Below, piece after piece: positions 1 to 8,103 of a stretch of DNA of 64,000 nt (within the stretch, counting starts at the first letter, position 1; each line of letters opens with the position of its first letter). A program made the position numbers and the translations under genes. This DNA is from Brevibacterium album DSM 18261 (GTDB lineage Bacteria; Actinomycetota; Actinomycetes; Actinomycetales; Brevibacteriaceae), in the NCBI RefSeq assembly GCF_000426445.1, contig NZ_AUFJ01000012.1, forward strand, positions 186,001 through 250,000, in the 5' to 3' direction. The notes beneath the pieces were generated by a model. It searched no databases, was not told the origin of the DNA, and saw only the letters and a list, made by a program, of their open reading frames with translations.

Positions 1-782
1 GCGGCCGCGCCCTGGTCCTGCCCTAGGGCCGCGATGTCGATCTCACCGGTGGAGATCGCGCGGAGGCGGGCTTCGGGGTCCACGATCATCTTGAGGGTGA
101 GCTTGGGGGTGCCGGCGTGGTCCGGGTTCCAGTACTCATCGAACTTCTCATAGGTGATCGACGAGCCGGGGAGGTGCTCCGTGACCTTGTACGGACCGGC
201 GCCCACCGGCTGGAGATCGAGATCGGGACTGTCGAGGGCGTCCGGGCTGATCATCATGCCGGCGCGGTCGGCGAGGGCGGAGAGGAAGGCAGCGTCCCGG
301 TTCTCGAGCTCGATGACGACGGTGGAGTCGTCGGGAGCGTCGATCGATTCGACCGAGGCGAAGTCGGCTTTGAGGACCGAGCCCTCTCCGTTCATGCTCC
401 GCTCGAAGTTCTTCTTCACGGCATCTGCGGTGAGCTCGGCGCCGTCGTGGAACTTCACCCCCTGCCGCAGGTGCAGAGTGAGCGTCTTTCCGTCGTCTGA
501 GAGCTCGAACGACTCGGCCAGACTCGCGCCGACCTCGCCCGCGTCGTCCACGCTGAGGAGGCTGTCATAGGTGGGAAGCAGGTAGACGGAGACGTACTGA
601 TTGCCTGCCTTGGCCGGATCGTAGTTCTGTCCTCCGTCGGTGGAGTACCCCACGGTGATGGGGGCGCTGCTGGAGCCGGAATCTGCGTCGCTGCCGCTGG
701 CGGAGCTGCCGCAGCCGGCGAACAGCGCCAGTGAGGCGACCGTCGCCGTTGCGGCGAGGACGGATCTGCTGAGTCGAGTCAT
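1..782 (-). CDS. ABC transporter substrate-binding lipoprotein (SBP family 5), N-terminal part
   Basis: First 260 codons of an extracellular, lipid-anchored binding protein for peptides or similar solutes; the gene runs off the left edge. The start at 782 follows an AAGGGAG ribosome site. Residues 1-24 form a lipoprotein signal ending in the lipobox LFAGC, with Cys24 the predicted lipidated residue. The family's characteristic early stretch DGKTLTLHLRQGVKFHDG lies at residues 96-113, followed by a typical LTADAVKKNFER segment. The reading frame stays open to base 3. It is divergent from an AsnC-like/GAF regulator, with an inverted repeat between the two starts, so that regulator probably controls it. 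Permease and ATPase partners, if linked, lie outside the window. The family is clear; the substrate is unknown. Confidence 0.9.
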   Translation of the reverse strand, partial: MTRLSRSVLAATATVASLALFAGCGSSASGSDADSGSSSAPITVGYSTDGGQNYDPAKAGNQYVSVYLLPTYDSLLSVDDAGEVGASLAESFELSDDGKTLTLHLRQGVKFHDGAELTADAVKKNFERSMNGEGSVLKADFASVESIDAPDDSTVVIELENRDAAFLSALADRAGMMISPDALDSPDLDLQPVGAGPYKVTEHLPGSSITYEKFDEYWNPDHAGTPKLTLKMIVDPEARLRAISTGEIDIAALGQDQGAA

Positions 783-807
783 TGTCACACTCCCTTGTGA
801 GACGTAA

Positions 808-836
808 TTCGGACCCAATCTCTAGTTAAGTCCGAA
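808..836. promoter_or_regulatory. Inverted repeat in the divergent promoter, candidate operator
   Basis: TTCGGAC at 808-814 is exactly repeated in inverse orientation as GTCCGAA at 830-836, with 15 bases between. It sits in the 86-base gap between the binding-protein gene and the AsnC-like/GAF regulator. A perfect 7+7 repeat whose half-site centres are about two helical turns apart suits a dimeric regulator, most simply the adjacent one. Function is inferred from position only. Confidence 0.5.
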
Positions 837-856
837 GCCTGAACCCATTAAGCCGC

Positions 857-862
857 TAACCT
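857..862 (+). promoter_or_regulatory. Candidate -10 hexamer TAACCT, leaderless start
   Basis: TAACCT fits the actinobacterial TANNNT -10 pattern and ends six bases before the ATG at 869. No convincing ribosome-binding site lies between them. This spacing is typical of leaderless transcripts that begin at the A of the start codon. No clear -35 element was found. Confidence 0.35.
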
Positions 863-868
863 AGGGGT

Positions 869-1840
869 ATGTCAAGACCCAGATCCACACACCTCGATGA
901 GCTTGATGCGCGGCTGATCGGGTTGCTCGAAGAGAATCCGCGCGGCTCGAACTCCGGATTCGCAAGGGAGCTGGGGGTCTCTGAGAAGACGATTCGCGTC
1001 CGGATGGAGCGGCTGTTCTCCGAGTTCGACATGCGCATCGAGGTGTCGGTGCGCGATCGCCCGCGGACGGCTGCCCGTATGCTCTACGTCCTCAGCTGTG
1101 ATGTGGCGGAGAGGTTCCGGATACTCAACCGGCTCACTGCGGAGCCAGCGGTGCAGTACGGCTATGCGGTGACGGGTGGAGCGGAGATCGCTCTCCTCGC
1201 GGGCTTCGACGACGATGCAGAGGCGTTCAAGTTCCAGCACGACATCCTCGAGCCGCTCGAAGATGTGGAGATGGTGCTGGCGCTGCGCCTGATGTCAGAG
1301 GTGCTGGCCGGTTCCTCCAGCCGTGCCATGCCGCTCATCGATCCGAAGGCGCTGAACGCGGCACTGCTGCGGAATACGGCGGAGATGGACGTGCAGGAGC
1401 TTCTGGGCTGGCTGACTCACGAGCTGGTGAGCGTATTCGGTGCGGACCGTTCGATGGCAGGTGCGTTCGGTGAGCCTGGAAGCGTCAAACTTGCCCACCA
1501 TCTGTGGCACAACTTCCCGCCGTACTATGCGCCGCAGATCCTGAAGCTGAGCGAGCCCGACCGCTCGCCGGGCACCATCAACTCGGTTGCGCAGACGCAG
1601 CGGGTGGTCTATGTGCGTGACGCCCAGGAGTCGAAGATGTTCGACTGGGCCAAGCCGCTCATCAAGCGCGTGGGCTATCGCACCGTCGTCTCATTTCCGC
1701 TCAAATACGGCGATTCCCTGGTGGGGGTGGCGACCCTGTACTTCGACGAGATCCGCGAGCTCGACGACTCCTACACGGCCACCGTGCAGAGCTTCCTGGA
1801 CCAAGTGGCCCTGCGGCTGCATCTGGCGCTGCGGACGTGA
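869..1840 (+). CDS. AsnC-like winged-helix transcriptional regulator with C-terminal GAF domain
   Basis: A 323-residue putative DNA-binding regulator. Residues about 8-50 carry an AsnC/Lrp-style helix-turn-helix (DELDARLIGLLEENPRGS, then FARELGVSEKTIRVRMERL). The middle part resembles a small ligand/effector region. The last ~140 residues look like a GAF domain (for example VVSFPLKYGDSLVGVATLYF near residue 280). This architecture occurs in actinobacterial regulators sitting next to transporters. The gene is divergent from the binding-lipoprotein gene and probably regulates it; the inverted repeat at 808-836 is the obvious target. The start is the ATG at 869, probably leaderless. The ligand is unknown. 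Confidence 0.75.
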   Translation: MSRPRSTHLDELDARLIGLLEENPRGSNSGFARELGVSEKTIRVRMERLFSEFDMRIEVSVRDRPRTAARMLYVLSCDVAERFRILNRLTAEPAVQYGYAVTGGAEIALLAGFDDDAEAFKFQHDILEPLEDVEMVLALRLMSEVLAGSSSRAMPLIDPKALNAALLRNTAEMDVQELLGWLTHELVSVFGADRSMAGAFGEPGSVKLAHHLWHNFPPYYAPQILKLSEPDRSPGTINSVAQTQRVVYVRDAQESKMFDWAKPLIKRVGYRTVVSFPLKYGDSLVGVATLYFDEIRELDDSYTATVQSFLDQVALRLHLALRT

Positions 1841-2020
1841 GTAGGTGTTGTTCTGCTTGGGAGGATGGCGCTGCATGCGGCTGTGTGCGCTCTGCGGTTA
1901 CATGCGGTATGAGGTTCTTGATCGCCTGTGGTGCGCCCGTATCCTGGCGGGCAGATAGGCTTCCTCCCAGGTCCTACTGGTCTTTGCCTTACTGATCGTT
2001 GCATGCAGGAGTCGTTGTCT

Positions 2021-2419
2021 ATGAAGAAGCAGATCAACGTTGTGGGAGCCGTCGTTGTGCGCGATGGCGCGATCTTGTCCGCGCAGCGCAGTGAGATGAT
2101 GTCGCTGCCTGGCATGTGGGAGTTCCCGGGCGGCAAGATCGAGAGTGGGGAGACCCCAGAGGGGGCCCTGGTGCGTGAGATGCAGGAGGAGCTGCTGTGC
2201 ACCATCACCGTGGGTAAGCACATCGAGACGACCACGCATGAGTATGAATTTGGTATCGTCACACTCACCACGTTCTATGCGGAACTGCAGGAGGGCGAGC
2301 CGCAGCTGACTGAGCATGCGGAGATCCGCTGGATCCCTGCGGCCCAGCTCAACAGCGTGGAATGGGCTCCAGCTGATGTTCCTGCAGTTGACAGCATCAT
2401 GCGGGACTTCGCGGCCTGA
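2021..2419 (+). CDS. Nudix hydrolase, (deoxy)nucleoside triphosphate pyrophosphohydrolase type
   Basis: A 132-residue Nudix protein of the MutT/NudG-like group, expected to hydrolyse (deoxy)nucleoside triphosphates to the monophosphate and pyrophosphate. The Nudix box is at about residues 37-59: GKIESGETPEGALV followed by REMQEELL. The usual glycine of the EExG end of the box is replaced by leucine (EELL), a mild deviation that leaves the metal-binding glutamates intact. I chose ATG 2021 because AGGAG lies nine bases upstream and the protein then begins at the usual first beta-strand (INVVGAVVV). It ends 33 bases before the PLD/helicase gene on the same strand, so the two are probably co-transcribed. 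This hydrolase-helicase pairing suggests a joint nucleic-acid role rather than a stand-alone MutT. Confidence 0.88.
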   Translation: MKKQINVVGAVVVRDGAILSAQRSEMMSLPGMWEFPGGKIESGETPEGALVREMQEELLCTITVGKHIETTTHEYEFGIVTLTTFYAELQEGEPQLTEHAEIRWIPAAQLNSVEWAPADVPAVDSIMRDFAA

Positions 2420-2452
2420 GTGGTTGTTGTGTGATCAAAGGAGTACCGCAGC

Positions 2453-5383
2453 GTGAGCCGCAGCAGCACCGAGGCACAACTTCGTAGCGACACCGCGTTC
2501 GGGTTCCTGGACAGAGAGCTGGCCTCCTCGCAGGTCTACCACCCCCTGTTGGTGTCCAACAGGGGAACTAACACGATGGTGAAGGCGATCCGGACGGAGC
2601 TGCGGCGCTCGCGGTCGTTTACCTTCTCGGTGGCCTTCGTGAGTCCCAGTGCGGTTGCCATGCTCAAGCAGGCGTTCCTCGACTTTCCGGGGCGGGGCAC
2701 GATCATCACCTCGACCTACTTGGGGTTCAACTCACCGGCGGCGTTCTGGGAGCTGCTCAATCTGCCGAATGTGGACGTCTACGTTCACGAGGGATCGCGG
2801 CATGGCTTCCACTCCAAGGGGTACCTCTTTGCACAGGAGGGCCCCACGACTGCGATCGTTGGGAGCTCGAACCTCACGGACAACGCTCTTGTACGTAACC
2901 ACGAGTGGAACCTGCGTTTCTCCGCGCTGCCGGGTGGTGACGTGGTGGAACAGCTGCGGGCCGAGGTGGATGAGCAACTCGCACACTCGGTTCCGCTCAC
3001 GCCCGAGTGGATCGAGCAGTACGCGGCACAGTGGACTCCTCCCGAGGAACGACCGCTGGCGGTGGACCCTCTGCATCCGGTGGAGCGTATCCAACCGAAC
3101 GCGATGCAGCGAGAAGCGCTTGCAGAGATTGAGGCGGTGCGGGCTGCGGGCGAGGAGAGGGCACTCGTAGTCTCAGCGACGGGGACTGGCAAGACGATCT
3201 TGGCGGCGCTGGACGTCCGTGCGTTTAATCCTGAGCGGATGCTCTTCATTGTGCATCGTGAGCAGATCCTTGATCGCGCGATCGAGGAGTTCCAGAAGGT
3301 GCTGGAGGCGCCGCGCAGCGACTTCGGCAAGTTCGTGGGTTCGGAGAAGCAGCTGGATCGCAGGTACGTGTTCGCGACGGATCGCTCGCTTGCGAACCCT
3401 GAGGTACTCGCGCAGATAGCCCCCGATGCCTTCGACTATGTGCTGGTGGATGAAGTGCACCGGGCAGGTGCGGCCGGGTATCGACGCATCCTGGAGCATC
3501 TGCAGCCCACGTTCCTGCTGGGCGTGACGGCAACGCCAGAACGGACCGACGACTTCAACGTCTACGAGCTTTTCGACTTCAACGTCCCCTACGAGATCCG
3601 GCTACAGAAGGCTCTGGACGAGGACATGCTTGCACCGTTCCACTACTACGGTGTGACCGACTTTGAGCGTGAGGGTGAAGTCATTGACGACTTTGCGCAG
3701 CTGGGAACGCTTGTTGATCCGGATCGTATTGAGCACATCATCAAGGCGTTGGAGGCCTATGGGCATGCGGGTGCGCCTGTCCGCGGCCTCATGTTCTGCA
3801 GCGGGAAGAAGGAGGCGCAGGAGCTTTCTCAACTTCTTAACCAGCGGGATGTTCGGGGGAAGCGATTGAGGACGACGTCGCTGACGGGTGAGGACCCGGT
3901 GTCGGTGAGGGAAGCCACTGTCACCCGACTGGAGAACGGTGAGCTGGACTATATCGTCACCGTTGACGTGTTCAACGAGGGGATCGACATCCCGAGCGTG
4001 AACCAGGTAGTCATGCTGAGGCAGACGGAGTCGAGCATTATCTTCACTCAGCAGTTGGGTCGCGGGCTCCGTAAAGCTGCCGGCAAGGATCACTTGGTTG
4101 TCATCGACTTCATCGGCAACTACACGAATAACTACTTGATACCCATCGCGCTCTTTGGGAACAATTCGCTCAACAAGGACTCGGTGCGGCGGGACCTGAT
4201 CGAGGCGCAGGAAGCGGGGGCGATTGCCGGGCTCTCGAGCGTGAACTTTGACCGGGTATCCCAGGAGAGGATCTTCGAGTCTCTAGCGACGGCGAAGCTC
4301 GATAGCCTGAAGGCAATCAAGGAGACGTACCGTCAGCTGCAGAACCGCCTGGGGCAGGCGCCGAAGCTGTATGACTTTGCGCGGTTCGATCTGGCTGACC
4401 CAGTGGTGGTGGCGACAGCGGGAGCAGATCGTAACTATTGGAGTCTGGTGAAGAAGTTCAAGGGGACGGAGCGGGAGCCGAGTCCCGAACAGGCGGCTGC
4501 GCTGCGGTTCCTGTCCTCGCAGATCTTGGATGGGAAGCGTCCGCATGAGCTTCTACTGTTCCGGGAGCTACTGGAGCAGCTGGAAGGGTGGCGTGATGGC
4601 GCTGGTCTCGATGGCGAGGTCGGCGGACGAGCGTGCGTGAGCGATGCGGAGCTTGTTGACCTCTTGGTGGAGCAGGGCGTCAGCGCAGGGGAGGACGTGT
4701 TGCGTTCGCTGCGTGCGATCTTTGGTCTCACGTTCTTCACGGATACTGAGCGTCCCAAGTACGGCAGGCCGGTGCTCGATGTGTCAGACGGGGCGTTTGC
4801 TCTATCGCTGGAGTTCGCTGAGCACATGCGCGGGGACACGGACTTCGCCGGTCATGTGTGGGATGTCGTGGAGACCGGACTGTACCTGGCTCGCCATAGG
4901 TACGTGTGGTCGGAGGACTTGGAGGTGGGGAAGCGGTATTCGCGGAAGGATGTCTGCCGGTTGCTCAACTGGAAGAGCGATCAGAAGGGGACGATCTATG
5001 GGTACAAGGTGGATCTGGACACGCAGACGTGTCCCATCTTTATCACGTACCACAAGCACGATGAGGTCTCAGCGAGTACGGCCTATGAGGATGAGTTCCT
5101 CAACGAGTCGCAGGTGCGGTGGTTCACCCGCAGCAAGCGGACGCTGCAGAGTGCAGAGGTGAAGGCGATCGTGGAGAATCAGGTACCGCTGCACCTGTTC
5201 GCGAAGAAGGACGATGCGGAGGGCACGGATTTCTACTACCTGGGCCAGGCGACGTCCTCTGACCCGGTGCAGACGAAGATGCGGGGCGAGGGCGGACGCG
5301 AGCTCGATGTGGTGACGATGACACTGTCGCTCAGGTCGGCAGCGGAAGACGCTTTATACCAGTATCTTACCTCAGCAACCTGA
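2453..5383 (+). CDS. PLD-nuclease / superfamily 2 helicase / DUF3427 protein
   Basis: A 976-residue multidomain protein. An N-terminal phospholipase-D-like nuclease domain covers about residues 20-200, with the half-motif HSKGYLF...GSSNLTDNAL near 125-150. A type III restriction/DEAD-like helicase core follows: Walker A SATGTGKT at about 241-248, Walker B DEVH at about 332-335, motif TATPER, then a C-terminal helicase lobe with VFNEGIDIP and QQLGRGLRK. The last ~150 residues match DUF3427 (KDVCRLLNWKSDQKG and onward). The start is GTG 2453 after GGAG. Nuclease plus helicase domains suggest DNA unwinding and cutting. It follows the Nudix gene closely and precedes a PARIS-like pair, which points to defence or repair. 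The domain calls are strong; the biological role is inferred. Confidence 0.88.
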   Translation: MSRSSTEAQLRSDTAFGFLDRELASSQVYHPLLVSNRGTNTMVKAIRTELRRSRSFTFSVAFVSPSAVAMLKQAFLDFPGRGTIITSTYLGFNSPAAFWELLNLPNVDVYVHEGSRHGFHSKGYLFAQEGPTTAIVGSSNLTDNALVRNHEWNLRFSALPGGDVVEQLRAEVDEQLAHSVPLTPEWIEQYAAQWTPPEERPLAVDPLHPVERIQPNAMQREALAEIEAVRAAGEERALVVSATGTGKTILAALDVRAFNPERMLFIVHREQILDRAIEEFQKVLEAPRSDFGKFVGSEKQLDRRYVFATDRSLANPEVLAQIAPDAFDYVLVDEVHRAGAAGYRRILEHLQPTFLLGVTATPERTDDFNVYELFDFNVPYEIRLQKALDEDMLAPFHYYGVTDFEREGEVIDDFAQLGTLVDPDRIEHIIKALEAYGHAGAPVRGLMFCSGKKEAQELSQLLNQRDVRGKRLRTTSLTGEDPVSVREATVTRLENGELDYIVTVDVFNEGIDIPSVNQVVMLRQTESSIIFTQQLGRGLRKAAGKDHLVVIDFIGNYTNNYLIPIALFGNNSLNKDSVRRDLIEAQEAGAIAGLSSVNFDRVSQERIFESLATAKLDSLKAIKETYRQLQNRLGQAPKLYDFARFDLADPVVVATAGADRNYWSLVKKFKGTEREPSPEQAAALRFLSSQILDGKRPHELLLFRELLEQLEGWRDGAGLDGEVGGRACVSDAELVDLLVEQGVSAGEDVLRSLRAIFGLTFFTDTERPKYGRPVLDVSDGAFALSLEFAEHMRGDTDFAGHVWDVVETGLYLARHRYVWSEDLEVGKRYSRKDVCRLLNWKSDQKGTIYGYKVDLDTQTCPIFITYHKHDEVSASTAYEDEFLNESQVRWFTRSKRTLQSAEVKAIVENQVPLHLFAKKDDAEGTDFYYLGQATSSDPVQTKMRGEGGRELDVVTMTLSLRSAAEDALYQYLTSAT

Positions 5384-5443
5384 TCGGAAATTTACATTAT
5401 TTGCTCATCGTGAAACTTCAATGATACACTCAGCGACATTCGG

Positions 5444-5468
5444 TTGACAATATAAAGGATACGAGGTG
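5444..5468 (+). promoter_or_regulatory. A+T-rich promoter region and ribosome site of the AAA-ATPase gene
   Basis: The gap 5384-5475 is the first strongly A+T-rich stretch of the window. It contains TTGACA at 5444-5449 and TATAAA at 5451-5456; these cannot both serve one promoter, since the spacing is too short. GAGGTG at 5463-5468 is a good ribosome site seven bases before ATG 5476. The composition change marks the left border of the foreign pair. The promoter elements are only suggestive. Confidence 0.4.
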
Positions 5469-5475
5469 AAACTTT

Positions 5476-6777
5476 ATGGCCGCGAGCAATCATCCTCCAG
5501 TAAGAAGAATTTCCGCCGACGGTGTACTCGGGGAATTCTCTTATGATTTTAAGTTTACAAATAATTCCGGTAATAACAGTCGAATGAAAGTTCTTTATGC
5601 CGAAAACGGCCGCGGGAAAACGAACCTTCTTAATGCAATAGCGGCCTTGCTGGCCGGGACCCCGGATGACCTTCAGGATCTTATTGAAGTTCCTATTTCT
5701 CGACTCGCAATCGAGTTTGAGAACGGCGGCTATATAGAAATGCTGCGCAAAGAATCGACCGTTGGATCATTCGAGATGCGAATCTCGCCCTCGGAGGAAC
5801 AATCCGAAGGTGGCATTTCTGTCTACGTCGATGCTTCCGATTTTCCGGGGCGCTTGTATAGGCGCATATGGGAAGAAAAGAAGGAGTATGTTAAATTTAG
5901 GTCTGAGCTTGAACGGTTATCTTTAGCTCCCGTTTACATTGGAGACGATAGAATATCAACGACTTTTGAAGAGAAGGCCGAATACGGTCGAGCTGGGAGT
6001 GCGCGCGCGGCTAATAATAGAGCCAATAAAAGGACGGTGGATCCTGTGGCTCAGCTAATTGAAAGAGTGGAGGGGGCGTTAACCAGGTCTGCCATTTTTG
6101 GAATTTCAGAAAAAAGTCGCGGAACTGGAGTCTACAGCAAGATTACGCAAGCTACACTTAAAGGTGCTTCATCCGTCTCCACGAACGAAGCACGAGAAAG
6201 TCTTGAGACGGAGCTTGACGGCCTGCTGCAAGATGGAAAGCCTCTGGAGTTGTACGGGCTTCTGTCGCTCGGGCAAGTTGAAGAAATCCGCCAGCAAATT
6301 AGCCGTGCGCGGAGAAACGCCAGGCCATTGCCCGTTCTGCTGCAAATTCTGGAGCCGTATATCGATAGTCTAAAATCTCAGATCGAATCTCTCCGCCCGG
6401 CGTACGCCCGCATCAACACCTTCGTCACAGGAATTAACAAGTTCCTCGACCGAAAAACCCTCAAGTTCTCTCTGCAGGAAGGGGTTCGGCTTGAAGGGCG
6501 CGACGGGGAAAGTATTCCTCCGGCGAGCTTATCTAGCGGAGAGCGTCATTTACTGAGTCTCATGTCTCAGGCTGTTCTTGCCGCAGGTGAGCGGCGCCTT
6601 CTTTTAATCGATGAACCTGAAATATCGCTAGGAATTGACTGGCAAAGGATGCTGCTTCCGGAGCTTTTGAAATGTAGTCAGGAGGGAAGTGTACAATTCA
6701 TTGTAGCTTCTCACTCTGTTCAGGTTATGAACTCGATTCCTTTTGACCAGATCGTGCAGCCGGAGGAACCGGAGTGA
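5476..6777 (+). CDS. ABC-type AAA ATPase, PARIS AriA-like
   Basis: A 433-residue ATPase of the ABC/AAA15-like class. Walker A is AENGRGKT at residues 42-49, the ABC signature LSSGERH at about 352-358, Walker B RLLLIDEPEISL at about 375-386, and a switch histidine ASHS near 411-414. There are no membrane segments. It overlaps the following DUF4435 gene by four bases (GTGA). An ATPase of this size followed immediately by DUF4435 is the layout of PARIS, in which AriA senses phage anti-restriction proteins and holds the AriB effector. Codon use is much richer in A and T than the flanking genes, showing recent transfer. An OLD/Septu-like ATPase role is the main alternative. The ATPase call is firm; the PARIS assignment is likely but unproven. 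Confidence 0.8.
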   Translation: MAASNHPPVRRISADGVLGEFSYDFKFTNNSGNNSRMKVLYAENGRGKTNLLNAIAALLAGTPDDLQDLIEVPISRLAIEFENGGYIEMLRKESTVGSFEMRISPSEEQSEGGISVYVDASDFPGRLYRRIWEEKKEYVKFRSELERLSLAPVYIGDDRISTTFEEKAEYGRAGSARAANNRANKRTVDPVAQLIERVEGALTRSAIFGISEKSRGTGVYSKITQATLKGASSVSTNEARESLETELDGLLQDGKPLELYGLLSLGQVEEIRQQISRARRNARPLPVLLQILEPYIDSLKSQIESLRPAYARINTFVTGINKFLDRKTLKFSLQEGVRLEGRDGESIPPASLSSGERHLLSLMSQAVLAAGERRLLLIDEPEISLGIDWQRMLLPELLKCSQEGSVQFIVASHSVQVMNSIPFDQIVQPEEPE

Positions 6778-7649
6778 CTGAACTTGTAAACACAGATGAA
6801 AGCCGACGCCTCACAGTTGAGGAGCGACTCCTTGAAATCCGTCTTTCAAGAAAAAAGCATCTGATTGTTGAGGGAAATTCCGATCAGAGGTTCTATCAAA
6901 GCTGGTTTAGCATGCTTGGGCGCGGTGACGACCTGGTGGTAAGTTCAGTTGACGAAATTGATGTATCTCGCGAGTCAATTGAAAGCCTGGGCGTGACGGT
7001 GGGGAATAGAGGGGCTGTTGTATCATTTGCGCATGCGGCTTCTGGGAGTAATGAAACGCCTGCTTTTTCATCTAAGATAAGATGCATTATTGACAGGGAT
7101 CTCGGGCAAGAGCTTAACATTGAATGTGGGAATTTTCTCCTGGTTACTGACTTTCCTGCACTCGAGAGTTACGCGATGACTCGAGAGGTGCTAGAGGCGG
7201 CCAATTTACTGGGCTTCTGCCGGGCAATACCTGATATCGATGCTGCTTTTGAAGGTCTGAAGTATGCCCTTGGTGCCTTGTTTGCGGTTCGCCTCCAGTA
7301 CCCACATCTTCCTCGTCCTAGGTATGAAAAGGGAATTAAAGCATCCTCTTCCCGAGACCTCCGCGAGTTCGACGTTAAAGTTTCTGTTGATGCCTCGATT
7401 GTAGACATGGATGAAACCGATTGGACCGTAAGGTCAGAGCGTCGAGGCGAAGACTGCAGAACATTTGCATACGGGCATGACATTTCGGAGCTTCTTCTCG
7501 CGGCCTACTCAAACAGATTTAAGAATAAATCTGGAATAACTAAAATAGAAGTTATTGAAGAAGCGATGTTATCCGCGATGATGAGAGTTGGTGAGTTTGA
7601 GAGCAGGCCACTTTTCGTGGCGGTTAAATCTTGGGTACACGCTCCCTAG
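6774..7649 (+). CDS. DUF4435 protein with TOPRIM-like motifs, PARIS AriB-like effector
   Basis: A 291-residue protein starting at GTG 6774 inside the end of the ATPase gene. The N-terminal segment KKHLIVEGNSDQRFYQ (residues 27-42) carries the TOPRIM-type glutamate E33. KIRCIIDRDLG (101-111) carries the acidic pair D107/D109 expected of TOPRIM nucleases. Both features are typical of DUF4435. In PARIS, AriB is the toxic TOPRIM effector released when AriA is triggered. The tight coupling and shared A+T-rich composition say the two genes moved together. The right end of this block adjoins an IS110 remnant. The target (tRNA or other nucleic acid) cannot be inferred from the sequence. Confidence 0.78.
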   Translation: MTELVNTDESRRLTVEERLLEIRLSRKKHLIVEGNSDQRFYQSWFSMLGRGDDLVVSSVDEIDVSRESIESLGVTVGNRGAVVSFAHAASGSNETPAFSSKIRCIIDRDLGQELNIECGNFLLVTDFPALESYAMTREVLEAANLLGFCRAIPDIDAAFEGLKYALGALFAVRLQYPHLPRPRYEKGIKASSSRDLREFDVKVSVDASIVDMDETDWTVRSERRGEDCRTFAYGHDISELLLAAYSNRFKNKSGITKIEVIEEAMLSAMMRVGEFESRPLFVAVKSWVHAP

Positions 7650-8103
7650 GGCGTTTAGCTGACTCTTCACGATGGGGGGTGTCCCTATGGTTGTTGTCAA
7701 GCAACCGCGGGGACGCGGGGCTCATAGAGAGTCCCCTTCTTGATCATCGCGTACATGACGTTCAGGCGGCGACGAGCTAAGCACATGACCGCAGCGTTGT
7801 GACGCTTCTCCTCATCACGTTTCCGCTCGTAGTGCGCCTGCGATAGCGGGTCGTGACATGACGCGACCCACGCGGACCGGAACAACGCGTTCTTCAATCG
7901 CTTGTTCCCTGCCCTCGCGGGGAACTCACCCCTGCATCAGCCCCTCAGGACGAAGATGTCATGTGCTCATCGCCAACCTATCGCAGGTTCACGGCTCGGC
8001 TGTTCCTGCCTCGCGCAAGTGCCTGATGAGACGTTCCGCGTCGGCGTCCATTCTGTCAGCCGAACCGTTTGCCTCAGACTCCGTTCGCTGTGCGGAAAGG
8101 CCC
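7650..8103. other. Island border: non-coding DNA around an IS110 remnant
   Basis: These 454 bases between the DUF4435 gene and the amidohydrolase hold only the transposase fragment at 7697-7936. The rest shows no credible open frame, repeat or RNA gene. Composition returns to the high-GC background from about 7650. IS110 elements lack long terminal inverted repeats, so the edges of the element cannot be fixed by eye. Confidence 0.6.
7697..7936 (-). pseudogene. IS110-family transposase, C-terminal remnant
   Basis: The frame on the minus strand reads EFPARAGNKRLKNALFRSAW, then a segment ending CLARRRLNVMYAMIKKGTLY. This matches the C-terminal Transposase_20 region of IS110-type enzymes (G-N-K-x-L-K-x-A-L-F, then the A-R-R-R-L-x-V segment). 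An in-frame stop (bases 7937-7939) cuts it off upstream. The N-terminal DEDD catalytic part is absent, so this is a dead fragment of about 80 codons. It lies immediately right of the defence pair and is the only mobile-element trace in the window, consistent with the island arriving or being reshuffled by transposition. Confidence 0.78.

Noticed and set aside
1928-2020. Longer Nudix start at 1928
   Set aside because: The added residues have no family counterpart and the AGGAG site points to ATG 2021.
7650-8103. Complete IS110 element
   Set aside because: Only the C-terminal transposase part is present; the catalytic DEDD region is missing and no second copy or target duplication was seen.
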